A stretch of 64,000 nucleotides of DNA from assembly GCA_037446555.1 (NCBI GenBank), contig JBBIIK010000003.1, positions 62,001-126,000 on the forward strand. Reading direction: 5' to 3'. The translations under genes were made by a program, and so were the position numbers. This document shows, in pieces, positions 46,610-55,332 of the stretch (within the stretch, counting starts at the first letter, position 1; every line of letters starts with the position of its first letter). The DNA comes from JANWVO01 sp037446555 (lineage in GTDB: Bacteria; Acidobacteriota; Terriglobia; Bryobacterales; Bryobacteraceae). Under the pieces are notes generated by a model. That model worked only from the letters and a program-made list of their open reading frames with translations. It made no database searches and was not told the origin of the DNA.

Positions 46610-47711
46610 GCAGCTCCAGGGCGTAAACCTGCGGTTGGCCGCTGCGGTCGCTCGTATAGATCACATATCGCTCGGAGGGAGAGAACGACGGGTGCGGGTG
46701 CGTGTATTGCGGCCCGTAGACAGTGTCCGCTGCGTTTTCCATCCAGCTAAGGTTCTGGCCCAGAGAGGCGCGGGCGGCCGCGAAATCCTCGGATAGGGCG
46801 TAGCGGGACTTGGCCCATTGCGAACCGCGGTTGGAGCTTTCCGAAAGCGCGACGAGGCGCCGTTCGGCCGAGGCGGCGTCGATCAGGAACAGACCACGGT
46901 CCGGGTGGTTGGTGTCGCACAGGATTCGCGTCCCCGCACGATTGGGGGCGATATGCCAGGCGTTGAATTCGCAGATGCGGCGGCGTTCGCGCGTCGTCCA
47001 GTCCATGCGCCAGAGGGCGAAAGGCCATTCGACGTAAATGAGATCACCAGTGCAGCCGTGGAACGTTTCATGCACGACGAACTCCTCGTTCGAGTGCTCG
47101 TAAAGGCACTCCAGCCCCGATCCATCGCGCCGGATGCGGTGCATGCGCGGCGCGGGATCGGCGGCGAACTCGATCCACTCCGGCTCCAGAGGATGGAACT
47201 GCGGATGGATCACCGTGCGAGGAAAGCGGTGGAAAGCCCAGCCGGTTCCGTCCGTGCGCCCGACGACCAACCCGTGCTCGGATCCGATTTTGGCGGCCGC
47301 CGTGATCCACTCGCCATCCAGAGAAAGCGAGACTTCGCCAAACTGGGCATTGCCATAACTCGCAATGCAACGCTCGTTCAGCGTGTCGCGCCGGATCTCC
47401 CAGATAGACCCGCCACGCACGAAGAACACCGACTCGCCGTGCGGATGGATGGCGGGAGAAAAGGAGTGCACTGGATCACCATCGGTCCACTGGCGGATCG
47501 CGCCTCCAGGGAACGGTTCGACGGAGTAGATCTGCCAGGCGCCGCTGCGGTTGCTGGAGAAAAGCATAACCTCTTCATCGGGGGTCAGCGCAGTGTTGAG
47601 GAAATAAGGGTGGTGGCTGATCGCATCCGCGCAAGTGAGGCGGTGCAGGACCGCCCCGGTGGCGGAGTCGCGCCCGGCGGAGTGCTCCGAAGGGAAGCGC
47701 CCGTTCTTCAT
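46602..47711 (-). CDS. Oligogalacturonate-lyase-like propeller protein
   Basis: 369 residues. Repeats such as SPAIHPHGESVFFVRGG and PSFSPSERYVIYTSDRSGQ form a seven-bladed propeller. The sequence order and the ligands H253 (WHIAPN), Q335, H338 and H340 (QYTHPH) match the manganese site of characterised oligogalacturonate lyases (polysaccharide lyase family 22), and HETFHG (214-219) lies where the catalytic His would be. If active it would cleave unsaturated galacturonate dimers inside the cell, with no signal peptide visible. It may instead act on another acidic sugar. Start overlaps the methyltransferase stop by 4 bp. Confidence 0.72.
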   Translation of the reverse strand: MKNGRFPSEHSAGRDSATGAVLHRLTCADAISHHPYFLNTALTPDEEVMLFSSNRSGAWQIYSVEPFPGGAIRQWTDGDPVHSFSPAIHPHGESVFFVRGGSIWEIRRDTLNERCIASYGNAQFGEVSLSLDGEWITAAAKIGSEHGLVVGRTDGTGWAFHRFPRTVIHPQFHPLEPEWIEFAADPAPRMHRIRRDGSGLECLYEHSNEEFVVHETFHGCTGDLIYVEWPFALWRMDWTTRERRRICEFNAWHIAPNRAGTRILCDTNHPDRGLFLIDAASAERRLVALSESSNRGSQWAKSRYALSEDFAAARASLGQNLSWMENAADTVYGPQYTHPHPSFSPSERYVIYTSDRSGQPQVYALELHG

Positions 47712-48364
47712 TTGCGAAATATCAGGATATGCTGCCAGGGGAGGTCGTTCAAAACGCGGTCGAAGACGAAGCCTTCGGGCTCGACCTCTGCGCGCGCCTC
47801 GGCAACGCTCATTTTGTGCTCCTCGCGGATGGGAACTGAGGAGTCTTCCTTGCGGAATTCGATCAGCACGAGTCGCCCGCCGGGCTTGAGAGCCTCGCGG
47901 AGGCGGCGCAGCATCTGCTGCGGATAGGCGAACTCGTGGTAGACGTCGACGAGCAACGCGAGGTCGAGCGATTCGAGAGGCAGGCGCGGATCAGTTTCCG
48001 AAGCGACAACTGCGTGCACATTGGCCAGCCGCTTGCGCTGGATGCGCTGCTCGAGCAGGCGAATCATCTCCGGCTGGATGTCGGTGGCGTAGACGCGCCC
48101 TGAGGGTCCGACGGCGCGGGCAAGCAGTTCGGTGTAATAGCCTGAACCCGCGCCAATGTCGGCCACGGTTTGCCCCGGCTGGAGGCGCAGAAGACGGACA
48201 GCCAGACTGGGGCGCTCTTCAAGTTCACGCTCGGAACGCTCGAGCCAAGCGGCGCCGGCGGCGCCCATGACGGGCGCAATCACTCGCCCCGTGACCGGGT
48301 GGCGCAGCGGCTGGGCGGTGCAGGCGGCGGCAGCCAGCCATAAAAACGCGGCCGTCCATTGCAT
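47708..48364 (-). CDS. SAM-dependent methyltransferase, exported-like N-terminus
   Basis: 218 residues. Class I fold: TVADIGAGSGYYTELLARAVG (motif I, about 68-88), VYATDIQPEMIRLLEQR, LDLALLVDVYHEF and LKPGGRLVLIEFRKED. The first residues WTAAFLWLAAAACTA look like a signal peptide ending at a Cys, so the protein might be a lipoprotein; that would be odd for a methyltransferase. The start is uncertain because no strong ribosome site precedes ATG 48364. First gene of the run down to the aldehyde dehydrogenase. Confidence 0.85.
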   Translation of the reverse strand: MQWTAAFLWLAAAACTAQPLRHPVTGRVIAPVMGAAGAAWLERSERELEERPSLAVRLLRLQPGQTVADIGAGSGYYTELLARAVGPSGRVYATDIQPEMIRLLEQRIQRKRLANVHAVVASETDPRLPLESLDLALLVDVYHEFAYPQQMLRRLREALKPGGRLVLIEFRKEDSSVPIREEHKMSVAEARAEVEPEGFVFDRVLNDLPWQHILIFRK

Positions 48365-48418
48365 CGAGCTGCAGGATTCGGTATGTTGCACACTGATACT
48401 GATTCGGAGGCGAGAGGA

Positions 48419-48958
48419 ATGTACGCAGCTTTTCGTGCGGTTTTTCCGGCGGCGGCTCTGGTGGTGGCGCTGACTGGCCTGGCAGCTTGCGGGGGCAGGA
48501 AAGCGGATGCCGTGCATGGCATGGGCTCTCCTGTTGTGACCGGGGATCTGAGTTACACGGTCTACCACACCGAGTGGCGGGACGAGCTCCAGGGGGATTC
48601 CGGTCCGCGGAAGCCGCAGCACCGGTTCCTTCTGATCACCGTGAGCATCACCAACAACGGACCGGAAGACGCCACGGCGCCGCTGTTGACCGTGATCGGA
48701 AAGGACGGCACGGAGACTCTGGAGCTGGACAAGGGCGAAGGTGTCCCACAGTGGATGGGATTGTTGCGGCGAATCCGGAGCACGCAGACAGAAACCGGGA
48801 CGCTGCTGTTCGACGTGCCGCCGGGCGACTACACCTTGCGCTTGTCGAGCGGCGGCGACGTGGAAGCCGAGCAGACGGCTCTGGTCAGCCTGCCCTACCG
48901 CGAGGAGGCGCCCGCGGGCAGGCCGGCAGTGGAGCCGCAGATGCCGCCCGGGCAATAA
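48419..48958 (+). CDS. DUF4352-type lipoprotein
   Basis: 179 residues. The lipobox LAAC ends a signal sequence (AFRAVFPAAALVVALTGLAAC), so it should be lipid-anchored. The middle (about 55-150) has the DUF4352-like immunoglobulin plan: KPQHRFLLITVSITNNGPEDA, APLLTVIGKDGTETLEL and TLLFDVPPGDYTLRLSS. No enzymatic motif; a binding or signalling role in the envelope is possible. The tail is Pro-rich. Confidence 0.78.
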   Translation: MYAAFRAVFPAAALVVALTGLAACGGRKADAVHGMGSPVVTGDLSYTVYHTEWRDELQGDSGPRKPQHRFLLITVSITNNGPEDATAPLLTVIGKDGTETLELDKGEGVPQWMGLLRRIRSTQTETGTLLFDVPPGDYTLRLSSGGDVEAEQTALVSLPYREEAPAGRPAVEPQMPPGQ

Positions 48959-48975
48959 GGGCGCACAATAGAATC

Positions 48976-49818
48976 GTGGGCTGCCACTGGCTGATGCTGC
49001 TGCCGCTGGCGGCGCTCGCCGCCGATCCGCCGCCCGCTTCGAAGCTGGCAATCACAGGCGCCACGCTGCATTTCCGTCAGGAAGACGGGCCTGCTATCAG
49101 CGCCAATTACGAGTACTATGCAGGCGAGCTGCTCTACCTCAGCTTTCGGATCGCGGGCTTCCGGGCCGTGAAAGACCGCGTGGATCTGCGGTGGACCCTC
49201 TACGCCACCGACCCTGAAGGGCGGCTGTTGGAGCCGCCCGCCAACGGAGCCATTCAGGAAGAGCTGGCCTTCGAGGACAAGAACTGGCTGCCGCGCGTCC
49301 AGTACACGCTGGCGCTGCCCGGGCAGCTTCCTCCGGGCGAATACCGCATCAAGATCCGCGCCGCCGACGAGATGGCGCAGACGAGCACCGAGCTGGATGT
49401 GCCGTTCCGCGTGGGCGGCAAGCCGTTTCCTCAGGTGAAGGAGCTGAGCATTCTGAACCTCGGCTTCTACCGCGACGAGGCCGAGCGCGAACCGATGACG
49501 GACGCCGTTTACCGACCCGGACAGATGCTGGTGGCGCGCTTCCAGGTGGCCGGGTTCACGCTGGGGGAGAAGAACCGATTCGCCGTGGGCTACGGCCTCA
49601 AGGTGCTCAACGGGCAGGGCGAGGTCCTGTTCACGCAAGACGAAGCGGCCAGCGACGAAGGCGAGCCGTTCTATCCGCGCCGCCTTCTGAATGGCGCCCT
49701 GACGTTGAGCATCACAGAAGGTGTGGCGGCAGGGGAATACTTGCTGGAAGTGACGGTCACGGACAAAGCCGGCGGCAAGACGGCTACCGCACAGGGGCGG
49801 TTCCGGGTAGATAGATAG
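48976..49818 (+). CDS. Exported beta-sandwich protein, unknown function
   Basis: 280 residues. A short signal peptide (WLMLLPLAALAA) is followed by two repeated beta units: KLAITGATLHFRQEDG...YLSFRIAGFRAVKDRVDLRW and MLVARFQVAGFTLGEKNRF, each ending with a PGEYRI or AGEYLL phrase, so the protein is an internal duplication of an Ig-like domain. No motif identifies a function. Start uncertain between GTG 48976 and ATG 48994. It lies 17 bp after the lipoprotein gene and is likely cotranscribed. Confidence 0.75.
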   Translation: MGCHWLMLLPLAALAADPPPASKLAITGATLHFRQEDGPAISANYEYYAGELLYLSFRIAGFRAVKDRVDLRWTLYATDPEGRLLEPPANGAIQEELAFEDKNWLPRVQYTLALPGQLPPGEYRIKIRAADEMAQTSTELDVPFRVGGKPFPQVKELSILNLGFYRDEAEREPMTDAVYRPGQMLVARFQVAGFTLGEKNRFAVGYGLKVLNGQGEVLFTQDEAASDEGEPFYPRRLLNGALTLSITEGVAAGEYLLEVTVTDKAGGKTATAQGRFRVDR

Positions 49819-49827
49819 GCGGGCCAG

Positions 49828-52257
49828 TCAGGCGCGCGCACCAGATGGCGGGAGGAGTGAGCCAAGAACGGCGTCCAGCTGCGCGGCGAAGCTGGATGCC
49901 CCAGCGGCGGCGAAAATGCCGTTGTGATCGCCCTCGGCATCCATAGCGCAGAAGCGGCCGCGGGTGAAAGCGCGCCAGGCGATACGGGGATCTTCGAGAA
50001 CCTCGGTGCTGGCAGGTTCCCCACGGGCGAGAAAGGCGGCTACCTCCCAGGAGACGGGACGGGGCTTCCAGAGCCGGGCAGATGCAGCGGTCAGCAGGGA
50101 TGGGTCCGGCGCGGCTTCGGGGTGTTCGAGTAGCGAGACCGCGTTGCGCTGGCTGCGGCGGAGCCGCTGGAGGTGGCGGAAGTGGTGGAAAACTTGGCCG
50201 AGCACCTGCCGCAACTGCGCATGAAGTGCAACAGCGGCGAGGGAGACGGCCTTGTGCAGGTACGAGCGCCAACTTCGCAGCGGACGGGGATAGCCAGGCA
50301 CGGCCGCATCGAACAGGACAAGGGCACCGGTTTCGCCTTCGGCCTCCAGCTGGCTGGCGATCTCCCAAGCGACGATCCCTCCGTAGCAGTGGCCTCCAAG
50401 CAGATATGGGCCCCTGGGTTGAACTTCGCGAATGACGGTGATGATCTTCGCAGCGATCTCTTCGACCGGCACGGCGCGGCGTGGCTCGCTGTCCGGAAAA
50501 CGCAGGAGGAAAAAAGGCCGGTCCGGATCAGCGCTGTCGGCGAGCGGCTGGAGGTAGCGCGGGCTGCCATGGATTCCAGGCAGGCAGAAGAAGGGAGGCT
50601 TTCGGCCGCTGGGGTGAAAGCGCATGACCGGCACCGCCATGCGGGGCGCTTCCAGGCAGCGCGCAAGGTTTTCGATGGTCGGGTCAGCGAGGAAGCCGGA
50701 TTCCTCGACAGTGCCGGAAGGGAGTCCGTAGCAGGCGTCGATTTCCGTCAGGAGGCGCACAAGGCCAACGGAATCGCCGCCGAGCGCATACCAGTCCGCC
50801 TGGACGCATGGCGTTTCTCCGCCCAGATGGTTGCGCCATCGCGCGGCGAGTTCGGCCTCAAGCGCATTGGACGGCGCAATGGCGGGTAGTTTGACAGAGG
50901 CGAAGGCGGGCGTGAGTTCATGACGGCGAACCTTGCCGGTGGCGGCTTGCGGCAGGGAGTCGGCGAAAAAGATCCTGCGGGGAACCTTGTGGGGAGCGAG
51001 CCGCCGGGCCGCATGCGCGCGCAGGTCAGACGCGGCGACACTGGCATCCGGCTCCAGAACCACGGCTGCGGCGACGTCTTCGCCGAGGGTGGGATGCGGC
51101 AACCCGAAGGCAGCGGCCTCGCGCACAAGCGGATGGGAGGAGAGGACTTCGTCGATCTCTGGGGGCGAGATCTTCTCGCCGCCGCGGTTGATCATTTCCT
51201 TGATCCGGCCGGTGACATAGAGGTAGCCGTCCTCGTCGAAGCAACCGAGGTCTCCTGTGCGGAACCAGCCGTAAAGGAAGGCCTCGCGGTTCGCGGCCTC
51301 GTCCTTGCGATAGCGGCGCATCACCGAAGGACCGCGGATCAGGATCTCCCCGTCCGGCTCGAGCCGGACTTCCACATCAAAGGGAAGACCCGCGGAGCCT
51401 GGTTTGCTCACTCCCGGCGGCAGCGGGTTCTGCGCGACCGATCCGGACTCGGTGAGGCCGTAAGCTTCCACCACGGGCGCCTGGAGGAGATCTTCAAGCG
51501 GATGGAGAATGGCGTGAGCGAGCTTCGCGCCGGAGGACCTGGCAAAGCGCAGGCAGCGCGGGGGGCGGGGCAGGTCAGGATGAAGGATGGCTTTGTGGAT
51601 GGTCGGTCCGGCGGTGTACCACGTGGGCCGGTGCCGATCGAGACAGGAGACAAACTGTTCGGCCTCGAACCGCGGAATGAGTATTACGGACCCGCCCGCG
51701 CGGAGCGTGACGAGAAGGCTGAGGATTCCCTGCAGGTGAAAGAGGGGCATGAAGCTCAGGAGCCGGTCCTCGGCGGAGATGCGCAGTCCCGCGGCGGTCT
51801 TGTCCATCATTGCCTGGAGGTTCTCGAAGCTCAGCGGGACCTGTTTGGGCTTGCCCGTGGTTGCGGACGTGAAAAGGATCAGGCCCACATCGGCGAGGGA
51901 TTCGTCTTCCGGGACGGCGCCCACTGACTGGATACCGGATAGCGTGATCAGGGCGGCCGCGCCGAGTTCGACGAGCAACGCCTGAATCTCCGCCGGCGTG
52001 AGAGAGGGACTGAGGGGAGCGAGGGTCGCAACGCCGGGCGCTCCGAGCAGGCAGGCCACCATCTGCGGGCCGTTGGGCAACAGCGTGGCCACAACGTGGC
52101 CACGGCGAATGCCGGCTGCCTGCAACTGGCGGGCGATGCTTGCCCCTTCTTCCGCGAGGGCCGTTTGCGACCACGCAGCCTCACCTGGGGCCGAAAGAAC
52201 GCTTCCTTGGACCTTCTTTGGCCAGGGAAACCAGGCGCCTGCCAAAGATTCCGGCAT
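49828..52257 (-). CDS. Adenylation - carrier - thioesterase (A-T-TE) synthetase
   Basis: 809 residues in one chain. Adenylation domain (1-470): FTSATTGKPKQV (126-137), AYGLTESGS, GWFRTGDLGCFDEDGYLYVTG, GGEKISPPEIDEVL and TGKVRR. Carrier domain: WYALGGDSVGLVRLL, whose Ser (about 494) takes the phosphopantetheine arm. Thioesterase (about 570-809): GGHCYGGIVAWEIA with a Cys where Ser is usual, Asp in VLFDAAVPGYP and His in EGDHNG. There is no condensation domain, so it resembles furanone/quinone synthetases that dimerise two acyl or keto-acid units. The start MPESLAGAWF is tentative, since no ribosome site precedes it. No tailoring or transport genes flank it. Confidence 0.85.
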   Translation of the reverse strand: MPESLAGAWFPWPKKVQGSVLSAPGEAAWSQTALAEEGASIARQLQAAGIRRGHVVATLLPNGPQMVACLLGAPGVATLAPLSPSLTPAEIQALLVELGAAALITLSGIQSVGAVPEDESLADVGLILFTSATTGKPKQVPLSFENLQAMMDKTAAGLRISAEDRLLSFMPLFHLQGILSLLVTLRAGGSVILIPRFEAEQFVSCLDRHRPTWYTAGPTIHKAILHPDLPRPPRCLRFARSSGAKLAHAILHPLEDLLQAPVVEAYGLTESGSVAQNPLPPGVSKPGSAGLPFDVEVRLEPDGEILIRGPSVMRRYRKDEAANREAFLYGWFRTGDLGCFDEDGYLYVTGRIKEMINRGGEKISPPEIDEVLSSHPLVREAAAFGLPHPTLGEDVAAAVVLEPDASVAASDLRAHAARRLAPHKVPRRIFFADSLPQAATGKVRRHELTPAFASVKLPAIAPSNALEAELAARWRNHLGGETPCVQADWYALGGDSVGLVRLLTEIDACYGLPSGTVEESGFLADPTIENLARCLEAPRMAVPVMRFHPSGRKPPFFCLPGIHGSPRYLQPLADSADPDRPFFLLRFPDSEPRRAVPVEEIAAKIITVIREVQPRGPYLLGGHCYGGIVAWEIASQLEAEGETGALVLFDAAVPGYPRPLRSWRSYLHKAVSLAAVALHAQLRQVLGQVFHHFRHLQRLRRSQRNAVSLLEHPEAAPDPSLLTAASARLWKPRPVSWEVAAFLARGEPASTEVLEDPRIAWRAFTRGRFCAMDAEGDHNGIFAAAGASSFAAQLDAVLGSLLPPSGARA

Positions 52258-52388
52258 GAGGATGAAGAAACAGACTTGCCGGACTGAAATTCTGTCACAG
52301 CGCGGCGGGCTGAGCAACTGGCGCGGGAAATGCCTTGAGAGGAATTCTTAGCTCCCGCCACATAGGTATGAGGAGGCTGCCTCGCTCG

Positions 52389-53909
52389 ATGCCGCTGTTC
52401 CGCACCTTGAGCGCCGCACTTGTGGGCATCGAAGCCCAACCGGTCGACGTAGAGGTGGACGTCTATCCGGGCGGGCAGGAACGCGACTTCGCGGTGGTCG
52501 GCATGCCGGACACGGCGGTGAAGGAGAGCCGGCAGCGGATCCGCTCGGCACTCTCCAACAGCGGCTTCTACCAGCCCAGTCAGTGCGTGACGATCAATCT
52601 GGCGCCGGCGAGCCTGCGCAAGGAGGGGGCGGGCTTCGATCTGCCCATTGCGATTGCGATTCTAGGCGCGATGGGGAAAGTGCCCGCGCGGCACGATCAG
52701 TTGCTGGTGGGCGAGCTGTCGCTGGATGGCAGCGTGCGTCCGGTGCGCGGGGCGCTGCCGGTAGCCGCCTGCGCGAGGGAACAAGGCGCGCGGGCGGTGA
52801 TCGTGCCGAAGGAGAATGCTGCAGAAGCGGCGGTCGTCGAGGGGTTGCAGGTTTATGGCGTCGCGCACCTGAACGAAGTTGTGGGGTTGCTGGCTGAGCC
52901 TGCCCGGTTACAACCGGACCTTCCGGCAACGCTTGAGGCCACTGCTCCTGCGGAGCCGGAGTTGGACTTCGCGGATGTAAGAGGGCAGACCACGGCCAAG
53001 CGGGCGCTGGAGGTGGCTGCGGCGGGCGGGCACAACGTGCTGCTGATCGGTCCGCCGGGGTCGGGCAAGACGATGCTGGCGCGGCGGCTCGCGGGGATCC
53101 TGCCTCCGTTGACGCTGGAGGAGGCGCTGGAGGCGACGCGCATTCACAGCGTGGCGGGCGTGCTGCCCGGCGGGCAAGGGCTGCTGCGGTGGCGGCCGTT
53201 CCGCGCGCCGCACCACACGATCTCCGACGCAGCGCTGGTGGGCGGCGGCATGGGGCTGCCGCGCCCGGGCGAGGTGAGCCTGGCGCACCATGGGGTGCTG
53301 TTTCTGGACGAGCTGCCCGAGTTCCCGCGGAACGTGCTGGAGCTGCTGCGGCAGCCGCTGGAGGAGCGGGCCGTGGTGATCGCCCGGTCGCAGATGACGC
53401 TGCGCTTCCCCGCCTCGTTCACGCTGGTGGCGGCGATGAATCCGTGCCGGTGCGGCTATTACGGCGATCCGACGCGCGAGTGCCGTTGCACGGGCGCGCA
53501 AATCCAGCAATATCTGAGCAAGATCAGCGGGCCGCTGCTGGACCGGATCGATCTGCACATCGAGGTACCTGCGGTGCCCTTCCAGGAGCTGCGGGCGCGC
53601 AACGGCGGCTCCGGGTCGGCCGAAATGCGGCAGCGCGTGCTGGCGGCAAGGGCGCGGCAGCGGTCGCGCGGGTTCGTCAATGCAGAGATTCCGCCGGGCA
53701 GGCTGCGCGGGCTGTGCCCGCTCGACGCCGCGGGCGAGCGGACGCTCGAGCAGGCGGTGAGGCGGATGGCGCTGTCAGCCCGCGCGCACGACCGCATTCT
53801 GAAAGTGGCGCGCACCATCGCCGATCTGGCGGGAACGGAGGAGATCCAGGCCAAGCACGTGGCCGAAGCGGTGCAGTACCGGAGCCTCGACCGCAGCTAC
53901 TGGAGCTGA
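52389..53909 (+). CDS. comM: YifB/ComM-family Mg-chelatase-like AAA ATPase
   Basis: Helicase-like ATPase that, in Vibrio and Haemophilus, promotes branch migration during natural transformation. 506 residues: an N-terminal Lon-protease-like domain (FRTLSAALVGIEA, AVVGMPDTAVKESRQRI), Walker A GPPGSGKT (221-228), a Mg-chelatase block (RPFRAPHHTISDAALVGGG, GVLFLDELPEFPRNVLELLRQP) and a zinc-like Cys cluster in NPCRCGYYGDPTRECRC. ATG 52389 follows AGGAGG by 12 bp and gives the standard N-terminus; an upstream ATG at 52368 has no ribosome site. Confidence 0.93.
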   Translation: MPLFRTLSAALVGIEAQPVDVEVDVYPGGQERDFAVVGMPDTAVKESRQRIRSALSNSGFYQPSQCVTINLAPASLRKEGAGFDLPIAIAILGAMGKVPARHDQLLVGELSLDGSVRPVRGALPVAACAREQGARAVIVPKENAAEAAVVEGLQVYGVAHLNEVVGLLAEPARLQPDLPATLEATAPAEPELDFADVRGQTTAKRALEVAAAGGHNVLLIGPPGSGKTMLARRLAGILPPLTLEEALEATRIHSVAGVLPGGQGLLRWRPFRAPHHTISDAALVGGGMGLPRPGEVSLAHHGVLFLDELPEFPRNVLELLRQPLEERAVVIARSQMTLRFPASFTLVAAMNPCRCGYYGDPTRECRCTGAQIQQYLSKISGPLLDRIDLHIEVPAVPFQELRARNGGSGSAEMRQRVLAARARQRSRGFVNAEIPPGRLRGLCPLDAAGERTLEQAVRRMALSARAHDRILKVARTIADLAGTEEIQAKHVAEAVQYRSLDRSYWS

Positions 53910-53921
53910 CAACACTGCGGC

Positions 53922-54554
53922 TCAGGATTGCTCCGGTTTTTCCTGGATGCCGTCCGCCTGCGGCTCCTTCAAGTCTTCCGGAACGTCGCTGCGCGTCTGG
54001 CCCGTTTCCGCCGCTTTCAGCAAGTGGTACATGATGCGGTTCTTGGGCAGGTGATCTTCCACCCAGTCGACGCCAGCGGCTGTGATCACGAAGTCGCTGC
54101 TGCCGTCCTGCCGCACCAGTTCCCGCTCCTTCAGGTACCACAGCGTGAAGAGCAGGTGCTCGCGGGGGAAGGTCATCGTCTGTTCGAGTTCGAGCACGGA
54201 GACGCCCGGCTTGTCCGGATCGGTGCGCCGCCGGTTGTACAGCAGGCAGAGAATGCCCATGCGCCGGTTGGCCTCTCCGTCGATGCCCACGGCGAAGTCT
54301 TTCAGGCCGAAAACGCCGATGGGCTGCATCCGCATCACGGCCAGCTCGCTGTCGTATTCGGCGCGGCGCTGCGGATCGCTGAGCACCTGGTACGCCTTGT
54401 TGAGGAGCTGGAACTTCTCGGCGTCGCCGGTGTGCGGGTTGTCGGGGTGGAACCGCGCCGCAAGAATGCGGTAGACGCGCACGATGGTGTCGTGCTCGGC
54501 GTTAGGGCTGATTTGCATCAGCTCGTAGTAGTCGACGAACTTGCTGGCTTCCAT
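53922..54554 (-). CDS. DnaJ-domain protein with a winged-helix-like C-terminus
   Basis: 210 residues. An N-terminal J domain (about 5-75) has YYELMQISPNAEHD, the HPD tripeptide in ARFHPDNPHTGDAEKFQ and LSDPQRRAEYD, so it should stimulate an Hsp70 (DnaK). The rest (about 90-210) is helical with LCLLYNRRRTDPDKPGVSVLELEQ and HLLFTLWYLKERELVRQD, which looks like a winged-helix or PCI-like module. It is not a full DnaJ (no zinc domain). ATG 54554 has a GGAGG site. It ends 12 bp from the convergent comM. Confidence 0.86.
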   Translation of the reverse strand: MEASKFVDYYELMQISPNAEHDTIVRVYRILAARFHPDNPHTGDAEKFQLLNKAYQVLSDPQRRAEYDSELAVMRMQPIGVFGLKDFAVGIDGEANRRMGILCLLYNRRRTDPDKPGVSVLELEQTMTFPREHLLFTLWYLKERELVRQDGSSDFVITAAGVDWVEDHLPKNRIMYHLLKAAETGQTRSDVPEDLKEPQADGIQEKPEQS

Positions 54555-54612
54555 GCTGATCCTCCGGAGCGGGCACCTTGTGCCCTTATGATGGATGAGG
54601 AGCCGACAGCCG

Positions 54613-55188
54613 ATGATCGAACTGATTCCGCCGCCACTGCCCAGTCTCCTCCAGTTACTCCTGATTGTACTCGTGCTGCCGGCGGCGGTGTTCGATTTCC
54701 GCTCGCGCCGCATTCCGAACTGGCTTTGCGTGGCGGGGTTCGTGGCGGGGCTGGGCGCAAACGCGGCGCTGGGCGGATGGGCAGGGCTGAAGGCGTCGAT
54801 CTTGGGCTTTGCCGTGGCGTTCAACGTGTACTTCGTGCTGTACCTGCTGCACGCGATGGGGGCAGGCGACGTGAAACTGATGGGAGCGGCGGGCGCCATC
54901 ACGGGATTGCACACATGGCTGGCAATTTTCGCCGCCACGTCAATCTTCGGCATGATCGCCGCGCTCGTGCTGGCGCTGACCAAGGGACGGCTTGGTTCCA
55001 CGTTATGGAACGTGGCCTATCTCGTCCGCGAACTCTTGTCCTTTCGCGCGCCCTATATGCGGCACGAGCAGCTGGATGTGAAGAACCCCAAGACGCTACG
55101 GCTGCCGCACGGAGTGTCGATCGCCGCCGGCGCCGCCGCCGTGCTCATCCTGGCGTGGTGGAAGGCGGCGGGCCGGCAGGGCCATTGA
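54613..55188 (+). CDS. cpaA: A24 family prepilin peptidase (TadV/CpaA type)
   Basis: Aspartic membrane protease that cleaves the leader of Flp pilins. 191 residues and about six membrane helices. The two catalytic Asp are visible: AAVFDFRSRRIPNWL (first) and AMGAGDVKLMGAAG (second, GxGD). The short form without an N-terminal cytosolic methylase domain fits the TadV subgroup. It converges with the Tad operon and would process the pilin at 62375-62566. GAGGAG lies 10 bp before the start. Confidence 0.9.
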   Translation: MIELIPPPLPSLLQLLLIVLVLPAAVFDFRSRRIPNWLCVAGFVAGLGANAALGGWAGLKASILGFAVAFNVYFVLYLLHAMGAGDVKLMGAAGAITGLHTWLAIFAATSIFGMIAALVLALTKGRLGSTLWNVAYLVRELLSFRAPYMRHEQLDVKNPKTLRLPHGVSIAAGAAAVLILAWWKAAGRQGH

Positions 55189-55194
55189 GCTCGC

Positions 55195-55308
55195 TCAGCG
55201 GTGCTGCTTGAACTCCCGCAGCTTGCGCGCGCGCCTGCGCCGCAGGTACAGCACAAGACAAATAAGAGCGCCGATTCCGCTGACGATCGGGAGCCACTGC
55301 TGATCCAT
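55195..55308 (-). CDS. 37-residue membrane peptide at the end of the Tad operon
   Basis: A very short gene, 24 bp after tadC in the same direction. Its product begins MDQQWLPIVSGIGALICLV, a single membrane helix, and continues LYLRRRRARKLREFKQHR, so it would insert with a strongly basic cytoplasmic end. GGAAGGAG lies about 12 bp before ATG 55308. No family is known to me. It could be an assembly or regulatory subunit, or a chance frame; the ribosome site, spacing and helix favour a real gene. Confidence 0.55.
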   Translation of the reverse strand: MDQQWLPIVSGIGALICLVLYLRRRRARKLREFKQHR

Positions 55309-55332
55309 AATTCTTTCAACTCCTTCCGAAAA

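Noticed and set aside
55053..55319. An 88-residue minus-strand frame at the end of the Tad operon
   Set aside because: It runs into the convergent prepilin peptidase gene and lacks a ribosome site; the 37-residue frame is better supported.
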